Positions 60,670 through 64,000 of a stretch of DNA of 64,000 nucleotides are shown here, piece after piece. Position 1 is the first letter of the stretch. The number at the start of each line of letters is the position of its first letter. The notes beneath the pieces were generated by a model. That model was not told the origin of the DNA. It saw nothing but the letters and a program-made list of their open reading frames with translations, and did not search any database. This DNA comes from Symbiodinium natans (lineage: Eukaryota > Sar > Dinophyceae > Suessiales > Symbiodiniaceae): positions 1 through 64,000 of the forward strand of contig CAJNDS010002035.1 in assembly GCA_905221605.1 (NCBI GenBank). Reading direction: 5' to 3'. The translations under genes and the position numbers were made by a program.

Positions 60670-63090
60670 ATTCCTCAATCCTGAGAGTGGATTGTAATTG
60701 GAGGACAACGAATAGTGTTAACAAGCAGCTCGGGCCTGCCTTCATTGTCAGTGAAGAAGACTTCTTCTTCTCTACCACTGTCAGATCTGACGCTGTCAGC
60801 GGCAAGTCCTGCAAGATGATCAGCGACTTTATTGCCTATTCGAGGCACATATGACCAATGGACTTTGACTGGCGATTGCGCAAGTAGTTGCCAAAGGGAG
60901 TCTAGCTTTCTTACAAGGTCAGCTCTGTGGATGCAAATGGCGCCCGCAAAGTGTTTTACAATGTTTAGGCTGTCCCCTTGAATGATCACTTCTTGAATGC
61001 CTTACAAGCGGCAAGCTCAAGAGTTTCAGCAGTGGTTTCGACAGCCGCAACAATTTCCGCAAACATAGAATCGGAGCAGGGTTGAAGAGGCACTGCAATG
61101 GTTTCGAGAATGTTGGGTGTTGGCCCAGGGGCCCAAATGACACCTCCTGCCCCGCCTATGCCTGCCTTCCTGGACGTCGAACTGAGCGACAAGGTGGGTG
61201 TCTTGAAAGGGCTTGAGCTCCACGATAAGTGGAGTGAACGCAGGCAGGTCTGATAGTCGTAACCTGAAGATGTAAGCTTCCGCAATGGCACATCTTAGGA
61301 AAAAGAGCGACATTAGGCATGCCTGACGCTTGATGATACATTGGAGCAAGGACTAAGGAAGTAGTGCGGTGGGTCCAAAGTTGCAAGGATGTGGTTGTAG
61401 GAGGCATTTATGTTGGCGACAGTGATTCCCTGTGCGCTCGATTTTATGAGTGAAGAGAGAGGGTTTCTCACTTCTATCCGCAAGTTGCTCTCGTGACAAC
61501 ACACCTTGGCTTTATCACAGTTTATCCACCATTCTGGCAGCGTCTTGGGCATGAGGATGCGGGGAACATTTATCCAAATGCGCGAGGCAAGCAAGGCAAG
61601 TTTGGTCATATGTTTGCTCCGATTCACCCAGGGTGCCAGGTACATTGTTCTTCCATAGTGTACCTTCTCATAGTTGCGAGCCAAAAAAGAGCAACAGCAC
61701 AGAGGCGCTTGTCCATCTTACTTCCATTGCTTTCAAAATCAAGAGCTTGCTTCAGCGTACTAATGAGATTGTCTGCTAAAGTATAGCCCAGTTCATGCAG
61801 ACCAATGAAAAGCGAAGCTCTGGATATATCACAATTAGTGATCCAATGCTCGGTGGTATTGGAGGCTTTGCCACAAAGTAGGCAGGGAGCTTCTATATAC
61901 TGTGCTTGCGACGCATGTGGCAGCGCGGCACGATATATGATCTGCCGGCCTAGATTTTTGCTCTTGGTTTGCAGGGCTCTGCAAAACCGGGCATCGACCA
62001 TCAGCACGTCCTGGGAACATAGCTTGAAGGTAGTCTTGAACATCAACCGGGCAATCTTCCCAGGTAATACACGCAGCACATATAGGGAGGCAACCGTACC
62101 CTTGATCATACAGGAGATTTCGCCCTTTGCAGTGAAGTTTACAAGCGCGGCAAATTTCATCCCTTGTAGCGTGCTGACGGTAAATAAAGTACGTGTCAGC
62201 CTCTTCAGCAACCGCCCATCTCAGGGCATAGCGCCTCGTGATGTTGCTCGCAATGGTCTTAGGCGGAAGATTCAGCGTTAGTAGAATCGTTCCAAGAAGG
62301 TCAGCATGGAAGTGGTTAGAAATCTTACTCTTCAGGTATTGCTGAGCTTGGATGCATGCAGCATTCCTTAAGACTGCACGTAGTGCGAGCTGGGCTTTTT
62401 TCAGACCTTGTACAATAGGCTTATTGTACCGAGGTGAGAGGACATCGTCGCAGCTTTTCCTCGCTGCACGTTACCGCCTTTTGGACCTTTCCCTTGACCT
62501 GCTCTAAGAGTTTATGAAGGAAGGGTTGGAGTCTGTCCTCAATAGGATCAAGGTCGTAAAGAATGGCATTCAGAGTCCATCTTCCTTTCCATCTCAGGAG
62601 CAGTCCTACCTGCGAAAGTGTTGAGTTGATTTGAGGGTCCATCACTCTTGGTGCCTTAACAAAGTCCAGCGACCCAGCCCAGTGCCGAGCTTGTAGCCAT
62701 GGTCTTCGCAAGATCGTATTGCTAGGCCAGCAGAGTGGGGGCAAAGGTTATTTGCGCTTGATTTATCCACCGTACGCCTTTGGCTGCAGCACTATTATCA
62801 TCCATGTACGCAGTTAAGCGAATGAAGGCGGAGACATTATGGAGAGCACAAATCAACGGGTCAAGGGCTAAACAAAAGAGAACCACAGAGGTGGCTCGTC
62901 CCATCGCTAATCCTTGATTGATCATCAAAGGAGGGAGGAAGTGCCCTTGTATCTTATGCTGGATTCTCCTGCCAAACAGGAGGTGAATGACATAGGCTTT
63001 GACCCATGCTGGGGCGACTCTGGCTGCAAGGCATTCAAGCACCCACCAGGGATTGATCCGTTCAAAAGCCTTAGCAAAGTCAGCTCAATT
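60670..63090 (-). pseudogene. Decayed LINE: reverse transcriptase, zinc motif, RNase H
   Basis: Minus strand, high to low coordinate. Reverse transcriptase motif A ADFAKAFERINPWWVLECL (about 63,085-63,030), motif B region GLAMGRATSVVLFCLALDPL and YMDDN in place of YADD (62,905-62,790). A zinc-binding motif CLLCGKASNTTEHWITNC (about 61,885-61,830; C-x2-C...H-x4-C, as in LINE C-termini). RNase H pieces KAGIGGAGGVIW, FAEIVAAVETT, IIQGDSLNIVKHF and PRIGNKVADHLAG (61,190-60,740), carrying the E, D and D residues; the first D is in another frame. There is a stop just before motif A and a frameshift near 60,985. No endonuclease is in the window. RT plus zinc motif plus RNase H differs from the 1,300-6,690 element, so it is a separate LINE lineage. 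Confidence 0.75.
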
Positions 63091-63212
63091 TGCATGTTTT
63101 GGCCAAGCGGCTGCTAGTGGTGGGACGTTGGTGGCTCCTTTCCTGCAGAGACTGTCAGGATCATGCATGCCGGCTCCGCGCGGTCAGATAGATGATGTGA
63201 TATGTTGCTGCC

Positions 63213-63626
63213 TTGTTTTGCTCAGACTTGCTCCGTGCCCGGACCGCGAATAAGCGGGTGTTTGAGACTTTCATGCTGCCCAGCACCGTGAAACTTGACA
63301 AACAGACATGGCGAGGCAACGAGTTCATCCAGACAAGCGCCTTCGCTGGGGACGGTCCAGGATACCCTGGCTACCGAGGACTGGTGGATGTTCTCCTTGG
63401 TTTTGGGGTCTCGTCGGTGAGTGACAAGCCCAGTTCATCGGGACTCGACCAAATCATACACGTGAGCTTTGTGCACCAAAGTGACAACTGGAAGGCGGTG
63501 GAGCAACGCCTGTCCGCGGGCATCGGAGAATGGTCTCAGATTCGGATCAAGACCTTCCATCTGCGAGCCATCTTAGTCTCAATTTTTGGCTTTGCCCAAT
63601 CGTTTTGCCCTCGCGTGCCATATTGA
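63213..63626 (+). CDS. Possible exon of unknown gene
   Basis: An open stretch of 137 codons with natural composition (RGLVDVLLGFGVSSVSDK, LDQIIHVSFVHQSDNW, GEWSQIRIKTFHLRA). No ATG with context, no recognised domain, and it lies opposite the region expected to hold the 5' part of the decayed LINE. Kept only as a candidate. Confidence 0.25.
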   Translation: MFCSDLLRARTANKRVFETFMLPSTVKLDKQTWRGNEFIQTSAFAGDGPGYPGYRGLVDVLLGFGVSSVSDKPSSSGLDQIIHVSFVHQSDNWKAVEQRLSAGIGEWSQIRIKTFHLRAILVSIFGFAQSFCPRVPY

Positions 63627-64000
63627 ATGCTAACATGTCATGTGCCATCTATTCGGAAACCCCCATACTGCTTCCAAAGCTGGGAACATGATATAGCAGA
63701 CATGAGGATGGGATGAGTATGTTGTAAGCCTGAATCCAGCCTCACGATCGAAACTCCCTGGTGTAAGCCAAGGCTTGAAAGGTCTGTAATGGGGGGGGCG
63801 GTGCACCGCTGATTTTCAGACACAGGCCTCCATCCTAGGAAACAAAGCCGCACGTGTTGAGGAATTAGCGTATTCCAAATCCACATGCACGCAGGCACAT
63901 CAGCATGGATGCTCCGTAAAGCATAGATGGCCAAGACGTGCTTCACCGACCAACCCAAGCAGTCCACAACTAGCGCCGTCAAATCTTGGCAGGGTGGACC
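63627..64000. other. Window end; no gene recognised
   Basis: A minus-strand frame at 63,982-63,638 (MWIWNTLIPQHVRLCFLGWR) faintly resembles the zinc-binding reverse transcriptase tail of plant-type LINEs, but it is too weak to call. Confidence 0.25.

Overview
The window looks like nuclear DNA of a dinoflagellate, most likely a Symbiodiniaceae-type genome; no species can be fixed from sequence alone. The reasons are: telomere-type TTTAGGG/CCCTAAA tracts scattered through introns; a gene cut into dozens of tiny exons whose introns mostly start with GC or GA instead of GT and end in AG|G; neighbouring genes on one strand; and dense retroelements and satellites.

Layout. 1-1,110: short A/T-rich repeats and a degenerate telomere-like tract framed by a perfect 37-bp inverted repeat. 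1,300-6,690 (minus): a full-length two-ORF non-LTR retrotransposon (ORF1, then endonuclease plus reverse transcriptase), abutting a 1.46-kb TG microsatellite (6,713-8,170). 10,018-26,136 (minus): an HSP110/HSPA4-type chaperone gene, recovered here as about 52 exons of 17-108 bp, with telomere-like tracts, microsatellites and a small inverted-repeat element in its introns. 27,385-28,955 (minus): an XK-related membrane protein of at least two exons, with a similar small element in its intron. 29,000-35,300: mostly repeats (an 11-bp minisatellite, a 176-bp tandem repeat, SINE-like copies).

36,488-45,939 (minus): a very young Ty1/copia-type retrotransposon with apparently identical 399-bp LTRs, a 5-bp target duplication and one open frame of 2,831 codons. 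It carries two additions: a 467-codon open frame overlapping the polyprotein in another frame, and a C-terminal Rossmann/methyltransferase-like domain. It sits in an already decaying coding locus (35,313-46,663). 47,690-53,100: a multi-kb segmental tandem duplication. Its first copy holds a 441-bp insertion with an A/T-rich stretch that reads as a ciliate-like cysteine-rich protein only if TAA is glutamine. 54,458-55,447 (plus): a frameshifted ISXO2/IS1595-like transposase joined to a tail with three sumoylation-type motifs and a zinc finger. 55,640-58,320: a ~140-bp satellite. 60,170-60,320: palindromes with TGACTCA cores. 60,670-63,090 (minus): a decayed LINE with reverse transcriptase, zinc-binding and RNase H segments.

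The only host genes I support are the chaperone, the XK-related protein and a broken locus of unknown function. Most of the rest is mobile or tandemly repeated DNA. All assignments are by eye from translated sequence; none was checked by a search.
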